Origin: Hoeflea algicola
GTDB lineage: Bacteria; Pseudomonadota; Alphaproteobacteria; Rhizobiales; Rhizobiaceae
Direction of reading: 5' to 3'
Length of the DNA: 64,000 nt
Assembly (NCBI RefSeq): GCF_026619415.1
Contig: NZ_JAOVZR010000001.1
Location: forward strand, 2,294,001-2,358,000
In this document: positions 1 to 14,673 of the stretch, piece after piece
Layout of the letters: each line of letters opens with the position of its first letter
Position numbering within the stretch: the stretch's first letter is position 1
Notes under the pieces: generated by a model
Seen by the model: only the letters and a program-made list of their open reading frames with translations
What the model was told of the DNA's origin: nothing
The model's database searches: none
Program-made: the position numbers and the translations under genes

Positions 1-157
1 TCTGGAAACACTCGAAGAGATCGCCGTCGAAGCGGGCGAAATTTTCCTTCACAATGGCGGCGAACATTTCACCCACATTCCCTGCCTCAATGACAGCGAG
101 CCGGGCATGAAGGTGATCGAGGCCGTCGTTCGCCGTGAACTGCAAGGCTGGATCTGA
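1..157 (+). CDS. hemH: Ferrochelatase C-terminal end (partial)
   Basis: Only the last 51 codons are present, read from base 2 to the TGA at 155-157. The tail contains [11 protein letters not shown] and ends VRRELQGWI, which matches my memory of rhizobial ferrochelatase C-termini. The enzyme inserts Fe2+ into protoporphyrin IX in the last step of haem synthesis. The following SPFH and NfeD genes are consistent with a conserved rhizobial neighbourhood. The call rests on this short tail alone, and the catalytic part lies outside the window. Confidence 0.75.
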   Translation, partial: LETLEEIAVEAGEIFLHNGGEHFTHIPCLNDSEPGMKVIEAVVRRELQGWI

Positions 158-361
158 CCGCAGCAGACCAGCCGCCTCCGCAAGGGAACAACACGCTCAA
201 CGCGGCCCATTGTGGTGGCGGTTCCGGAGCGGGGCAAACAGGTCGCCGTTCGGGCAAGATAATCCAAGTTGTCATTGCATGCCCGGACGGGAACAATTAA
301 CTCCTTAACAGGGTCGCGCACGGAGCATCGAGCCCGAAGCCGACCGAAGGAGGGTTTGCCC

Positions 362-1390
362 ATGCTTGGACTGGACATTACTGTTGTCGTTATCGCCGTC
401 ATTGCGTTTCTGGTGCTCATTTCCGGCATCAAGACCGTCCCCCAAGGCTTTGCCTTCACGGTAGAGCGGTTTGGTCGCTACACCAAAACCCTGACGCCCG
501 GGCTCAACCTGATCGTGCCGTTTGTCGACCGCATTGGCCGCAGGATAAACATCATGGAACAGGTGCTCGATATCCCGACCCAGGAGGTAATCACCCGCGA
601 CAACGCTTCCGTGTCGGCCGATGCGGTGTCGTTCTACCAGGTGCTTAACGCCGCCGAAGCCGCCTACCAGGTCTCCAATCTGGAGCAGGCGTTGCTCAAC
701 CTGACGATGACCAACATCCGCTCGGTGATGGGATCGATGGATCTGGACGAACTTCTGTCCAACCGCGACGCCATCAACGACCGCTTGCTCAAGGTGGTCG
801 ACCAGGCCGCGGCCCCCTGGGGCATCAAGATCACCCGCGTCGAAATCAAGGACATCGCCCCGCCCGTTGATCTGGTTGAAGCGATGGGCCGGCAGATGAA
901 GGCCGAGCGTGAAAAGCGCGCGGATATCCTTGAAGCCGAAGGCTCACGCAATTCACAGATCTTGCGCGCAGAGGGTGCCAAACAGTCCGCTATCCTTGAA
1001 GCAGAAGGCCGCCGGGACGCCGCCTTCCGCGACGCCGAGGCTCGCGAACGGCTTGCCGAAGCCGAAGCCAAGGCAACGACGATGATGTCGGTCGCCATCT
1101 CCGAAGGAGACGTCACCGCGATCAATTACTTCGTGGCGCAAAAATACACCGAAGCGCTCGGACAAATTGCCTCCGCACCGAACCAGAAGGTCATTCTGAT
1201 GCCGCTGGAAGCCTCCTCGCTGATCGGATCGCTGGGCGGCATCGGCGCCATTGCCCAGGAAGTCTTCGGCAAGGACGGCGGTTCGTCCGCACCCGCCCGC
1301 AACCGCGCCCCCGGTCAGCCGCCGCGCCAGTCGCGCAGTGCAACACCAGGCCTGCCCTCGTCAGGCCCTGATGCAGAGCCAGGCGCATGA
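362..1390 (+). CDS. SPFH/Band 7 (stomatin-like, QmcA-type) membrane protein
   Basis: 342 residues. The start at 362 is chosen because AAGGAGG lies about 9 nt upstream; an upstream in-frame start at 269 lacks such a site. One N-terminal membrane segment (residues ~5-22) is followed by the [14 protein letters not shown] opening of the Band 7 domain. Next come an Ala/Glu-rich coiled coil (~200-265) and a Pro/Ala/Arg-rich tail. Such proteins form membrane-associated rings and scaffolds for membrane quality control. It overlaps the NfeD gene by ATGA, and this SPFH-NfeD pairing is widespread and indicates a joint complex. Exact substrate role is unknown. Confidence 0.93.
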   Translation: MLGLDITVVVIAVIAFLVLISGIKTVPQGFAFTVERFGRYTKTLTPGLNLIVPFVDRIGRRINIMEQVLDIPTQEVITRDNASVSADAVSFYQVLNAAEAAYQVSNLEQALLNLTMTNIRSVMGSMDLDELLSNRDAINDRLLKVVDQAAAPWGIKITRVEIKDIAPPVDLVEAMGRQMKAEREKRADILEAEGSRNSQILRAEGAKQSAILEAEGRRDAAFRDAEARERLAEAEAKATTMMSVAISEGDVTAINYFVAQKYTEALGQIASAPNQKVILMPLEASSLIGSLGGIGAIAQEVFGKDGGSSAPARNRAPGQPPRQSRSATPGLPSSGPDAEPGA

Positions 1391-1842
1391 TCGCCAGCCT
1401 GGCAGCTGAGCTCGGCCCGTGGACCTGGTGGATCATCGGGCTGGTCTTCCTGGCACTGGAAATCATGGTTCCCGGCGTATTTTTGCTCTGGGTCGGCCTC
1501 GCCGCTCTGGCAATCGGCGCGGTTTCTTTCGCCCTCTGGGATTTCGCCGCCTGGTCGTGGCAAATCCAGCTCTTGCTGTTCGCCATTCTCTCTGTGGTTT
1601 TCGCAATCATCGGCCGCCGCATTTCGAGTTCGAACGCTGAAAGCGATCAGCCCATGCTCAACCGCCGCGTTGAAGGCCTTGTCGGCCGCACCGCGACGCT
1701 GGAAGAACCAATTATCAATGGCAATGGCCGGATCCGGCTCGATGACACGACATGGATTGTCCAGGGCCCCGATCTGCCTGCCGGGACACGGGTACGCATC
1801 GTCGCGGCCCAGGCCGGAGGCCTGTCGGTCGAAGCTTCATGA
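1387..1842 (+). CDS. NfeD family membrane protein
   Basis: 151 residues. Two or three membrane helices (~10-30, ~33-50, ~58-78) are followed by a soluble C-terminal OB-fold-like domain (~90-150, containing [11 protein letters not shown] and [12 protein letters not shown]). This is the short, protease-lacking NfeD form that partners SPFH proteins. The start codon overlaps the SPFH stop (ATGA), so translation is coupled. Function is inferred from the pairing: a membrane-domain scaffold with the SPFH partner. Confidence 0.9.
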   Translation: MIASLAAELGPWTWWIIGLVFLALEIMVPGVFLLWVGLAALAIGAVSFALWDFAAWSWQIQLLLFAILSVVFAIIGRRISSSNAESDQPMLNRRVEGLVGRTATLEEPIINGNGRIRLDDTTWIVQGPDLPAGTRVRIVAAQAGGLSVEAS

Positions 1843-1866
1843 GATTCGGCCATCAGGCCGAATCTC
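1841..1866. terminator. Bidirectional terminator hairpin
   Basis: A perfect 11-bp inverted repeat (GAGATTCGGCC, loop ATCA, GGCCGAATCTC) starts inside the NfeD stop codon and lies between convergent nfeD and kpsF. It has no long T-run on either side, but its placement fits termination of both transcripts. Confidence 0.6.
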
Positions 1867-1900
1867 CTCATCAATTCATGCAAGACATTGTCAGCAGCTG

Positions 1901-2896
1901 TCAGGCGACGCCGATTCTGAGCAGATCGTGGAAATGCACGATACCGATTGGTGCCCGATCCGGGTCGGTCACCATCAACGCACCGATCGAGTTCTGGTTG
2001 AGAATTCCCATCGCGGTGCTGGCAAGCGCTGTCGGCGCAATGGTTTTCGGATTGCTGGTCATGATCGCATCGATCGGTTGATCGACCAGATTTTTTCCCA
2101 GGCTGCGCGCCACATCGCCATCGGTTACGATGCCGATCAATTTCCCGTCCGGATTGATCACGCCGACACAGCCGAATTTCTTCTGCGACAGCGTCATGAT
2201 CGCCGCCGGCGCCAGAGTACCTGATGGCACCAATGGCATGGCGTCGCCGCTATGCATGACATCGGAAACATGGGCGAGATTGGCGCCAAGTTGTCCGCCC
2301 GGGTGAAAAGTATGAAAATCGCTGGCGGTAAATCCCCTGGCTTCCAGGAGCGCCACTGCCAGGGCATCACCAAGCGCCAGTTGCATCAGCGTCGAGGTGG
2401 TCGGCGCCAACCCGTGCGGGCACGCCTCCTGTTCGCGCGGCAACGTCAGCACGATATCGGCTTCCCGCGCCAGGATCGAGGTCGTGCCGGCTGTAAATGC
2501 CACCAGCGGAATCTGAAACCGCCGGGAATAGGCAACAATGCCCTTGAGCTCGGCGGTCTCGCCTGACCAGGACAAGACGATGATGGCGTCATCATTGGTA
2601 ATCATGCCGAGGTCACCATGATTGGCTTCCGCAGGATGCACAAATTGCGACGGCGTCCCGGTCGACGCCAGCGTCGAGGCGATCTTCGCGCCGATATGCC
2701 CGCTCTTGCCGACACCGGTAACAACCACCCTGCCGGAAATCGAGCCAAGCGTGGTGACTGCGCGCGCAAACGGCTCGGAAAGTCCGTTTTCGAGCGCCGC
2801 GGCAAGTGCATCCAGGCCACATTTCTCGGTCTGGATCGTGCGCCCGGCCGAACGCAAAATATCTTCAATCGGATAATCAGGCAGTATCTTCTTCAT
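1901..2896 (-). CDS. kpsF: KpsF/GutQ family arabinose-5-phosphate isomerase
   Basis: About 331 residues. An N-terminal SIS domain (GVGKSGHIGAKIASTLASTG near residue 70, later VLSWSGETAEL) precedes two CBS domains (~205-325). The enzyme interconverts ribulose-5-phosphate and arabinose-5-phosphate, feeding KDO synthesis for lipopolysaccharide or capsule. The start is uncertain: ATG at 2896 gives MKKILPDYP; an upstream ATG at 2932 or TTG at 2935 would add 12-13 residues, and none has a clear Shine-Dalgarno site. It is transcribed toward the terminator shared with NfeD. Confidence 0.9.
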   Translation of the reverse strand: MKKILPDYPIEDILRSAGRTIQTEKCGLDALAAALENGLSEPFARAVTTLGSISGRVVVTGVGKSGHIGAKIASTLASTGTPSQFVHPAEANHGDLGMITNDDAIIVLSWSGETAELKGIVAYSRRFQIPLVAFTAGTTSILAREADIVLTLPREQEACPHGLAPTTSTLMQLALGDALAVALLEARGFTASDFHTFHPGGQLGANLAHVSDVMHSGDAMPLVPSGTLAPAAIMTLSQKKFGCVGVINPDGKLIGIVTDGDVARSLGKNLVDQPIDAIMTSNPKTIAPTALASTAMGILNQNSIGALMVTDPDRAPIGIVHFHDLLRIGVA

Positions 2897-3033
2897 GATG
2901 TGGCAATATCGCGTTGGCGCGGCGCTGTCCATCAATCACACATCCCGCTTGACAGGGCACGGATCGAAACTTTGCGTTAACCACAAGTGTTTACGGTTTG
3001 AAAGGACTTCGATGAGTCCTGACCGGAAGACGC

Positions 3034-4626
3034 ATGCGCAATCGCACCACCCAAAGACCGACGATGAAGGCGGCCCGACGCATGGGTTGCGGTCTTGGCG
3101 TGTCCGGCATTTGCTTGTTGACCACAATAGCGATGGCGCAGGCTCAATCAGCATCGACAGAGCAAGATAGCCGCACCGAAACCTACGGTTTGCGGGGCAC
3201 CACGACCGAAACCACACAAACAGCGGCCCAGACACAGGCTGCTGCAACGCTCTATGGCGCGCTGCCGGCCATCCCCGCCGCTTCGGCTGGCTCTCCAGAT
3301 CTAGCCGATGTCGAAGCGGGGTCGAGCGCCACCGTCGCAGCAGAAAGTGTTGCCACGGGGACCGAAATCACCACTGGGTCTATCGGCATGGATCCGGATA
3401 TCAGCCAGGCGGATCAAGATTTTGCCGACAGTCTGGCGCGTCAAAACGGTCGTACCGAGAGCCTTGACGGATTGGACGCCAACCCCGCAACCGACCCCGA
3501 CAGCGTTCCGGGCTTCGTGCTTGGAACATTGACACTGCGGCCAACGCTGAACCAGCGGGTTGTTCATGAATCTATCCGCGATTTGTTCTCAAGTACCAGC
3601 CGGACCTACAGCGAGACCACTGTTTCCGGCACGCTTGATTCCAACTGGGCACGCCATCAGCTTTCCATCAACGGCTCGGGCACCTGGCAAGAGAACCTGT
3701 CAGGCACCGGCACGGAATCTCCGAGCGCCAATATCGACACAACCCTGCGCCTCGACATGGTCAACGACATTACCGCGACACTCGGCGCCGGCTACAGCTA
3801 TTCGCAGGAAAGCCGCACCGACCCGAACGCGATTTCCGGCGCCAGCACTCAATCGGGCATTCATGAAACGCGCGCCAGCATAGGCTTGCAGAAAAGCCTC
3901 GGGATCCTGCGCGGAACAACAACCTTTGAACTCACACGCACCTTGTATGGCGATGCCACGCTGGCAAACGGTGGAACCGTGCTGGTCGATGACCGCGATA
4001 CACTTGGTGGTGAGTTCACCACCCGCCTCGGCTATGCGATCTCGCCTGCGCTGGTGCCGTTCCTGGAAGCTTCGGTGGGCCGGGAAAACTATGATCAGAA
4101 AATCGATTCAACCGGGTCGGAGCGCTCGTCGACATCTTACGGCATCCGCGCCGGCGCCGAGATCGACCTCGGTGAAAAACTCAACGGCGAAATCGCCCTC
4201 GGCTATCTGCGACAGAGCCTGGATGACGCCAATCTCAATGACATCTCCGGGCTGACGCTGGATGGCGAACTCAACTGGTCGCCCATGCGCGGCACAACCC
4301 TCAATGTCGGCCTCGCCACCACCGTGGAATCGTCGACCTCGGCAGGTGAAGCCGGAGCAATCGTCTACGAGCTGGATTCAACCCTGACCCACGAAATTCA
4401 CAGCGCCGTGGTAGCACGCCTTGGCGCCACGCTTGAGTATCAGGACTTCGACGCCGGCAGCAGTCGCCGCAATCAGCACAGCTACGGCGCCTCGACCGGT
4501 TTGACCTGGAGCATCAACCGCTATCTGGATCTGGATGCGGATGCGAGCTACGAGCGGACCTCGGAATCGGGCCGCACCGACGAACAAACCACGCGGTTCT
4601 CGCTGGGTCTGACGCTGCGGCGCTGA
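3034..4626 (+). CDS. Outer membrane beta-barrel protein (BBP2-type porin-like)
   Basis: 530 residues. A signal peptide with hydrophobic core at ~18-35 ends in AMAQAQS, and an acidic, low-complexity linker (~40-160) precedes the barrel. From ~165 the protein consists of alternating amphipathic strands (for example TTTFELTRTLYGDATL, LGYAISPALVPFLEASVG) and ends in an aromatic/Arg strand, RFSLGLTLRR. This fits the putative beta-barrel porin 2 class (PF10082) of alphaproteobacteria, some of which lie near exopolysaccharide genes. No substrate can be assigned. An internal Met at 3064 is an alternative start. Confidence 0.8.
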   Translation: MRNRTTQRPTMKAARRMGCGLGVSGICLLTTIAMAQAQSASTEQDSRTETYGLRGTTTETTQTAAQTQAAATLYGALPAIPAASAGSPDLADVEAGSSATVAAESVATGTEITTGSIGMDPDISQADQDFADSLARQNGRTESLDGLDANPATDPDSVPGFVLGTLTLRPTLNQRVVHESIRDLFSSTSRTYSETTVSGTLDSNWARHQLSINGSGTWQENLSGTGTESPSANIDTTLRLDMVNDITATLGAGYSYSQESRTDPNAISGASTQSGIHETRASIGLQKSLGILRGTTTFELTRTLYGDATLANGGTVLVDDRDTLGGEFTTRLGYAISPALVPFLEASVGRENYDQKIDSTGSERSSTSYGIRAGAEIDLGEKLNGEIALGYLRQSLDDANLNDISGLTLDGELNWSPMRGTTLNVGLATTVESSTSAGEAGAIVYELDSTLTHEIHSAVVARLGATLEYQDFDAGSSRRNQHSYGASTGLTWSINRYLDLDADASYERTSESGRTDEQTTRFSLGLTLRR

Positions 4627-4715
4627 CCAACGGCTTCAACCAAGCGCCCTGCCGCGCATGAAATTACACGCGGCATGCGCAGGCCAATGCACCGAAATCC
4701 AGACCCCAAGTCTGA

Positions 4716-5600
4716 TCAGAGTTTTGACACCATTCGTTTCAGTTCATCAGCCACCAGCGGTCTGATATCGGCGCGATCAAGTGCATAGGCCACATTGGCG
4801 AGAATGAACCCTTCCTTGGAGCCGCAGTCAAACGTCTGGCCGCCGAACCGGTAGCCGGAAAACGATTGCGTGTCGGCAAGTTTGAGCATCGCGTCGGTCA
4901 CCTGGATTTCATTGCCGGCCCCGCGCTCCTGGCTCGACAGAATGTCAAATATCTCGGGCTGCAGTATGTAGCGACCGTTGATGAAGTAGTTTGATGGCGC
5001 GGTCCCCGGGGCAGGTTTTTCCACCATCGAGGTTATCCGGAATCCGCCGTCCAGTTCTTCGCCCTTGCCGACAATCCCGTATTTATGGCTCTGGGACGGA
5101 TCGCATTCGCCAACAGCGACAATATTGCCGCCGACCTTGCCATAAAGTTCAACCATGCCCGACAGACACCCGATCTCGTCGCGCATGATCATGTCGGGGA
5201 GAAGCAAGGCAAACGGCTCGTTACCGACGATGTCGCGGGCGCACCAGACGGCATGGCCAAGTCCGAGCGGCTCCTGCTGGCGGGTAAAACTGGTCGCCCC
5301 CGCCATCGGCAACATATCCTCGAGCGTCCTCAGTTCAACGGTCTTGCCGCGCTCGCGCAGCGTCGTCTGAAGTTCGACCTGAATATCAAAATGATCTTCG
5401 ATGACTGCCTTGTTTCGGCCGGTGACAAAGACGAAGTGCTCGATACCTGCGGCCATCGCCTCTTCCACGACATACTGCACCACCGGCTTGTCGACGATCG
5501 TCAACATTTCCTTTGGCACCGCTTTGGTGGCTGGCAGAAACCGCGTCCCCAGGCCGGCAACCGGCAAAACAGCTTTTCTGATTTTCCGCATCTTCGTCAT
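4716..5600 (-). CDS. galU: UTP--glucose-1-phosphate uridylyltransferase
   Basis: 294 residues from the ATG at 5600, chosen because GGGGAA lies just upstream; a longer frame begins at 5672. The nucleotide-binding motif [17 protein letters not shown] and the following VPKEML are at the N-terminus, as in GalU. It forms UDP-glucose from UTP and glucose-1-phosphate for surface polysaccharide synthesis. Length and motifs match the family. It is a single gene convergent with the beta-barrel gene. Confidence 0.95.
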   Translation of the reverse strand: MTKMRKIRKAVLPVAGLGTRFLPATKAVPKEMLTIVDKPVVQYVVEEAMAAGIEHFVFVTGRNKAVIEDHFDIQVELQTTLRERGKTVELRTLEDMLPMAGATSFTRQQEPLGLGHAVWCARDIVGNEPFALLLPDMIMRDEIGCLSGMVELYGKVGGNIVAVGECDPSQSHKYGIVGKGEELDGGFRITSMVEKPAPGTAPSNYFINGRYILQPEIFDILSSQERGAGNEIQVTDAMLKLADTQSFSGYRFGGQTFDCGSKEGFILANVAYALDRADIRPLVADELKRMVSKL

Positions 5601-5795
5601 GTATTTTCCCCATTCATCATGAATACTCAAAACCGGTCGAACCCGGTGGGCGGCCTTGGTCTTAACCGGCAATCGTTAGAAACTGACAAAGCCGGCATGC
5701 GGGTGATAAATATGGTAAAGGATTTGTTGACGGCTGTGGTCTATGTTTTCCGGTCAGACACTCATTACAGCCCCAACCGACAGGATGTTTGGAAC

Positions 5796-7013
5796 ATGCT
5801 CCGATCACCCAGAAAAATTGCATGCACCGTCATGCTCAGCCTTGCAGCCAGCTTCGCCGCTCCGGCAGCGGCACAGGCCGATGCCGGATTCCAAAAGTGG
5901 GTCGCCAATTTCTACGGCACCGCCGCTAAGTCGGGCATATCCCGTTCGACCTACAACGAAGCGTTTCGCGGCGTCACCGCGCCTGATCCGGATGTTCTGG
6001 AAAAAGCCCGTTACCAACCCGAATTTACCACCAAGGTCTGGGATTATCTCGATTCACGGGTTAATCCCTACACCATTGCCAAGGGCCGCGAGATGGGTGC
6101 GCGTCACGCCCGGACGCTATCAGCGATCGAGCGCAAGTTCGGCGTCGACGCCACAGTGCTGCTGGCGATCTGGTCGATGGAATCCAATTACGGTGAAATC
6201 CTCGGCAAGCAGGACCGTCTCCATTACGTGCCGCAAGCTCTGGCGACACTTGCCTATGCTGACCAGAAACGGGCGAAATTCGCCCGCCAGCAACTGGTTG
6301 CCGCACTCAAGATCCTGCAATCGGGTGATATTTCCGCGCGTGAAATGACTGGTTCCTGGGCCGGTGCCATGGGCCACACCCAGTTCATTCCCACCAGCTA
6401 TCTTGCCTTTGCCGTCGATGCTGACGGCAATGGCCATCGCGATATCTGGAATTCGATCCCCGACGCTTTGGCAACAGCGGCCAACCTGCTCAAGAAGAAC
6501 GGCTGGCGGCCCGGCGAGACCTGGGGATATGAAGCCATCGCCCCCCGAGGCGGCGCCAAATACAACGGCCAGACCAAAACCCTGGCACAATGGGCCGCAC
6601 TTGGCTTTACCCGCCCCGGCGGCAAAGGCTTCAGTGTTGGCGACCGACGCGCCGAGCTCAAAATGCCTGGCGGTGCCAATGGCCCGGCATTCCTGATGAC
6701 CAAGAATTTCTTTGTCATCAAGCGCTACAACAATTCCGACAGCTATGCGCTCGGTGTCGGCGTTCTGGCCGATGAAATCGCCGGTTATGGCGGCGTCGAC
6801 CAACGTTGGCCACGACCGGCCGGAACGCTAGACGTCAAGGAAAAATTCGAACTCCAGACCCGGCTCAAGGCGCTTGGCTATTACGATGGAGAAATCGACG
6901 GCAATTTCGGATCAGGATCGCGGGCAGCAATCACCGCGTTCCAATCGCGCGCCGGCTTGACCGGTGAGGCGCTTCCGTCGCAGAAGGTACTGGAAGCGAT
7001 CCGTCGCCACTGA
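5796..7013 (+). CDS. Periplasmic lytic murein transglycosylase (MltB/SLT_2 type) with peptidoglycan-binding domain
   Basis: 405 residues from ATG 5796. A signal peptide (cleavage near AAPAAAQA, ~residue 27) precedes the SLT_2 catalytic domain. The probable catalytic Glu129 lies in IWSMESNYGE, followed by WAGAMGHTQFIPTSY. The C-terminal ~60 residues (LQTRLKALGYYDGEIDG) are a PG_binding_1 repeat. The enzyme cleaves the MurNAc-GlcNAc bond to leave a 1,6-anhydro end during wall turnover. No lipobox is seen, so it is probably soluble in the periplasm. A much longer in-frame extension to 5085 is antisense to galU and is not believed. Confidence 0.93.
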   Translation: MLRSPRKIACTVMLSLAASFAAPAAAQADAGFQKWVANFYGTAAKSGISRSTYNEAFRGVTAPDPDVLEKARYQPEFTTKVWDYLDSRVNPYTIAKGREMGARHARTLSAIERKFGVDATVLLAIWSMESNYGEILGKQDRLHYVPQALATLAYADQKRAKFARQQLVAALKILQSGDISAREMTGSWAGAMGHTQFIPTSYLAFAVDADGNGHRDIWNSIPDALATAANLLKKNGWRPGETWGYEAIAPRGGAKYNGQTKTLAQWAALGFTRPGGKGFSVGDRRAELKMPGGANGPAFLMTKNFFVIKRYNNSDSYALGVGVLADEIAGYGGVDQRWPRPAGTLDVKEKFELQTRLKALGYYDGEIDGNFGSGSRAAITAFQSRAGLTGEALPSQKVLEAIRRH

Positions 7014-7104
7014 ACGGCCTTCCGCCCGGCCAACAAGGGCCATGCGGCAGGCCATATGCGGCGGGTCTTTATCGGCCTGAGGGTCAAATTGGAGCTCGCC
7101 TCTC

Positions 7105-8274
7105 GTGTATGTCCATCGCACGGCACTGCGCTTTCTTGCCATCACCCTGATCAGCGTGATGGCGGGTCTGTTTGTTGCCCAGTTGGCTATACCTGTTGCG
7201 GCGCAGGAGCGTGTGGAACGGAAATCCATCCTGCAATTGCTGTTTGGCAGCGGCAAGAAAACCGCGCCGCCCAAGGCGACAGAGAGAAAGCCGGCACGCT
7301 CCAGCCGGGTCAAGAAGGCCACCCGCAGCGTGGCGGCAACCGTGGCCGCGCCCGAACCGGTGATCGAAAAGCTCGACAATGCCCGCAACATTCTGGTGCT
7401 TGGCGATTTTCTGGCCAATGGCGCCGCTGATGGATTACGCGAAGCCTTTGCCGACGCGCCAGGAGTCGTCGTGGTTGACCGCACCAACGGCTCGTCGGGG
7501 CTGGTTCGCGATGATTATTACAACTGGATTGAGCAGGCACCCGGTATCATCGAGGAAGTTCAACCTTCCATCATCGTTGTCCAGATCGGCTCCAACGATC
7601 GCCAGCAGCTTGTCGTCAACGGCGAACGGGAGTCCGTCCGTTCGGTCAACTGGCTGGCCGAATATGAGCGCCGAACGCGAAAACTCATCGAGCTGCTCAG
7701 AGCCCGCAAAACACCCTTGTTGTGGGTCGGGTTGCCCGCCTTCAAATCATCCAACATGACGACCGACATTGTGGCACTGAACGGAATCTACCGCAAACTC
7801 GTGGAGATGGCCGGCGGCGAGTTCATCGACATCTGGGACGGGTTTGTCGATGAGGAGGGCAAGTTCATCTTCACCGGTTCGGATATCTACGGCCGTCAGG
7901 TGCGACTACGCGGGTCCGATGGGATCAACATCACCAATGCCGGCAAGCGCAAGGTCGCTTTCTATGTCGAAAAGTCGGCCCGGCGGCTGCTCGGCGACGC
8001 CGCGGCAACCAGTGTCGCTTCGCTGAACGCCATGAACCTTCCCGAGATCTTCATGCCGCCACCGCCCGGCGAGGCCCCCGCTGCCGTCATGCGCACCCTT
8101 CCCGTCACCATGACAGATCCGGATCTCGACGGTGGCTCGGCGTTGCTCGGCCAGATGCCGGCTGCCGCAAGCCTGGTCAAATCACCGCGCGACAGGCTGG
8201 TCCTGGATGGAGAGCTGACAGAAGCGCCTGAAGGGCGCGCCGACAATTTTGCCTGGCCACGCGCCAATCGCTGA
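7105..8274 (+). CDS. DUF459 SGNH-hydrolase-like periplasmic protein
   Basis: 389 residues from a GTG start at 7105 with GGAG 10 nt upstream. A signal peptide (LISVMAGLFVAQLAIPVAAQ) is followed by a basic linker (~50-85) and a DUF459 domain. The domain shows LVLGDFLANG (block I, with Asp in place of the usual Ser region), VQIGSNDRQQL (block III GxND) and SDGINITNAGKRKVA (block V-like region). The protein follows the lytic transglycosylase, so a cell-wall or surface-glycan esterase role is a reasonable inference but not shown. Confidence 0.82.
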   Translation: MYVHRTALRFLAITLISVMAGLFVAQLAIPVAAQERVERKSILQLLFGSGKKTAPPKATERKPARSSRVKKATRSVAATVAAPEPVIEKLDNARNILVLGDFLANGAADGLREAFADAPGVVVVDRTNGSSGLVRDDYYNWIEQAPGIIEEVQPSIIVVQIGSNDRQQLVVNGERESVRSVNWLAEYERRTRKLIELLRARKTPLLWVGLPAFKSSNMTTDIVALNGIYRKLVEMAGGEFIDIWDGFVDEEGKFIFTGSDIYGRQVRLRGSDGINITNAGKRKVAFYVEKSARRLLGDAAATSVASLNAMNLPEIFMPPPPGEAPAAVMRTLPVTMTDPDLDGGSALLGQMPAAASLVKSPRDRLVLDGELTEAPEGRADNFAWPRANR

Positions 8275-8300
8275 TCTCTGTTTGCAGAACCTTCCGGAGT

Positions 8301-8337
8301 GCGACCGTGCTGCGCCTTAGCGCGGCAGAACGGTCGC
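8301..8337. terminator. Convergent-gene hairpin after gltD
   Basis: GCGACCGT (8301-8308) pairs with ACGGTCGC (8330-8337), with further pairing inside (CTGC/GCAG, CGC/GCG) around a CTTA loop. It spans the gltD 3' end and lies between it and the convergent DUF459 gene. Confidence 0.5.
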
Positions 8338-9771
8338 CCCCATCAGGCTAAGATCGATGTCGCGCGCCGCCTGACGGCCTTCGCGGATCGCCCACACCAC
8401 CAGGCTTTGTCCGCGGCGGACATCGCCAGCCGCCCAGAGCTTGTCCACAGAAGTTCGGTAGACCTTTTCATCGGCGGCAATATTGGTCGAGCCGCGCTTG
8501 TCCGAGTCGAGCGCCAGTCGCTCGCCAAGTTCGCTGACCACGCCGGTAGTGAACACGCCGCGAAAACCGATGGCGACAAACACCAGATCGGCCTTGATCA
8601 GGAACTCGCTGCCGGCGATCGGCTTGCGCTTCTCGTCGACCTCGCAGCATTTGACACCGATCAACACGCCATTTTCACCGATCAGCTCAAGCGTCCCCAC
8701 CTGGAATTCGCGCACCGCGCCTTCGGCCTGCGAGGAGGAGGTTCGCATTTTCGTGGCCCAATAGGGCCAGACGGCAAGCTTGTCTTCCTTTTCCGGTGGC
8801 TGCGGCCGGATGTCGAGTTGCGTGACCCGAACCGCGCCCTGACGGAAGGCTGTGCCAACACAGTCGGAAGCCGTATCGCCGCCACCGATGACGACAACGC
8901 GTTTGCCGCCAGCCAGAATCGGTTCGCAAGGCCAGCCGGCACTGTCGATGCTCTCGCGTGCCACCCGCTTGTTCTGCTGAACAAGATAGGGCATCGCGTC
9001 ATATACACCCATCAGATCCCCACCAGGAATGCCGACATCGCGTGGGCTTTCCGAACCACCGCAGTAAAGCACCGCATCATAGGCGCCGAGCAGTTCCTCA
9101 ACGGGTTTGTCGACGCCGACATTGACGTTGCAGAAGAACGTTACGCCCTCGCCTTCCATCTGCTCGATGCGACGGTCGATGAAGTGTTTCTCCATCTTGA
9201 AATCGGGGATGCCGAAGCGCAGCAACCCACCGGGTTTGCTCTCACGCTCATAGACATGCACGTCGTGACCGGCGCGACCAAGCTGTTGTGCAGCGGCCAT
9301 GCCGGCCGGGCCCGAGCCGATGATCGCGACTTTTTTGCCGGTTTTGTTGGTCACCGGCTGCGGCACGATAAAGCCCATTTCATAGGCCTTGTCGGCCAGC
9401 GCCTGCTCCACCGTCTTGATGGTGACCGGCGCGTCTTCGAGATTGAGTGTACAGGCTTCCTCGCACGGCGCCGGGCAGATGCGGCCGGTAAACTCGGGGA
9501 AGTTGTTGGTCGAATGCAGGTTGCGGATCGCCTCTTCCCAGTTGTTGTTGTAAACCAGATCGTTCCAGTCGGGGATCTGGTTGTGCACCGGACAGCCCAT
9601 CGGCCCGTGGCAATAGGGAACGCCGCAATCCATGCAGCGCGCAGCCTGTTTTTGCACTTCCTCGTCGCTCATCCGTATGGTGAACTCGCGGAAATGGCGA
9701 ATGCGATCAGACGCCGGTTGAAACTTCGCCGTTTGCCGGTCGATTTCGAGAAAACCCGTTACCTTGCCCAT
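8317..9771 (-). CDS. gltD: Glutamate synthase (NADPH) small subunit
   Basis: 484 residues. N-terminal cysteine clusters CMDCGVPYC and CPAPCEEAC ligate [4Fe-4S] centres. An FAD-binding GSGPAGMAAAQQLGRAGH motif (~residue 150) and an NAD(P)H-binding VVIGGGDTASDC motif (~290) follow. GltD passes electrons from NADPH to GltB for glutamate formation from glutamine and 2-oxoglutarate. GAGGAAG precedes the start. It lies downstream of gltB and a small bridging ORF, so co-transcription is expected. Confidence 0.97.
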   Translation of the reverse strand: MGKVTGFLEIDRQTAKFQPASDRIRHFREFTIRMSDEEVQKQAARCMDCGVPYCHGPMGCPVHNQIPDWNDLVYNNNWEEAIRNLHSTNNFPEFTGRICPAPCEEACTLNLEDAPVTIKTVEQALADKAYEMGFIVPQPVTNKTGKKVAIIGSGPAGMAAAQQLGRAGHDVHVYERESKPGGLLRFGIPDFKMEKHFIDRRIEQMEGEGVTFFCNVNVGVDKPVEELLGAYDAVLYCGGSESPRDVGIPGGDLMGVYDAMPYLVQQNKRVARESIDSAGWPCEPILAGGKRVVVIGGGDTASDCVGTAFRQGAVRVTQLDIRPQPPEKEDKLAVWPYWATKMRTSSSQAEGAVREFQVGTLELIGENGVLIGVKCCEVDEKRKPIAGSEFLIKADLVFVAIGFRGVFTTGVVSELGERLALDSDKRGSTNIAADEKVYRTSVDKLWAAGDVRRGQSLVVWAIREGRQAARDIDLSLMGATVLPR

Positions 9772-9781
9772 GCTTTCTTCC

Positions 9782-9951
9782 TCACATCAGAGTGGCGGCC
9801 ACGAAGGCCCCCAGTACCAATAGGCCAGGCCAATGACCGCCCCCAGGTACGATAAATTCTATGTTGAACCTGTCATTTGCGACGTAGCTGACCACCGGTA
9901 CGGCGGTTGCAATGGTCGTCGAGAGCAGCCGGTGGATGACTGCCCCACGAT

Positions 9952-9955
<4 letters not shown>
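9782..9955 (-). CDS. Small hydrophobic ORF bridging gltB and gltD
   Basis: 57 codons. The ATG overlaps the gltB stop (ATGA), and the TGA ends 10 nt before the gltD start, partly within its ribosome-binding site. The peptide has a hydrophobic segment near residues 9-23 and another at the end ([17 protein letters not shown]), so it may be a membrane peptide. I do not recognise a family. Tight coupling on both sides argues for translation; absence of known motifs argues for caution. Confidence 0.5.

Positions 9956-14673
<4,718 letters not shown>

Noticed and set aside
5085..5795. In-frame upstream extension of the lytic transglycosylase to a 642-residue protein
   Set aside because: The extra ~237 codons are antisense to galU and lack any domain; the signal peptide begins at ATG 5796.
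8299..9855. 518-codon plus-strand frame opposite gltD, and similar long frames opposite gltB (10093-13653)
   Set aside because: They mirror the codon bias of gltD and gltB; composition is His/Arg/Asp-rich with no domain pattern or ribosome-binding site.
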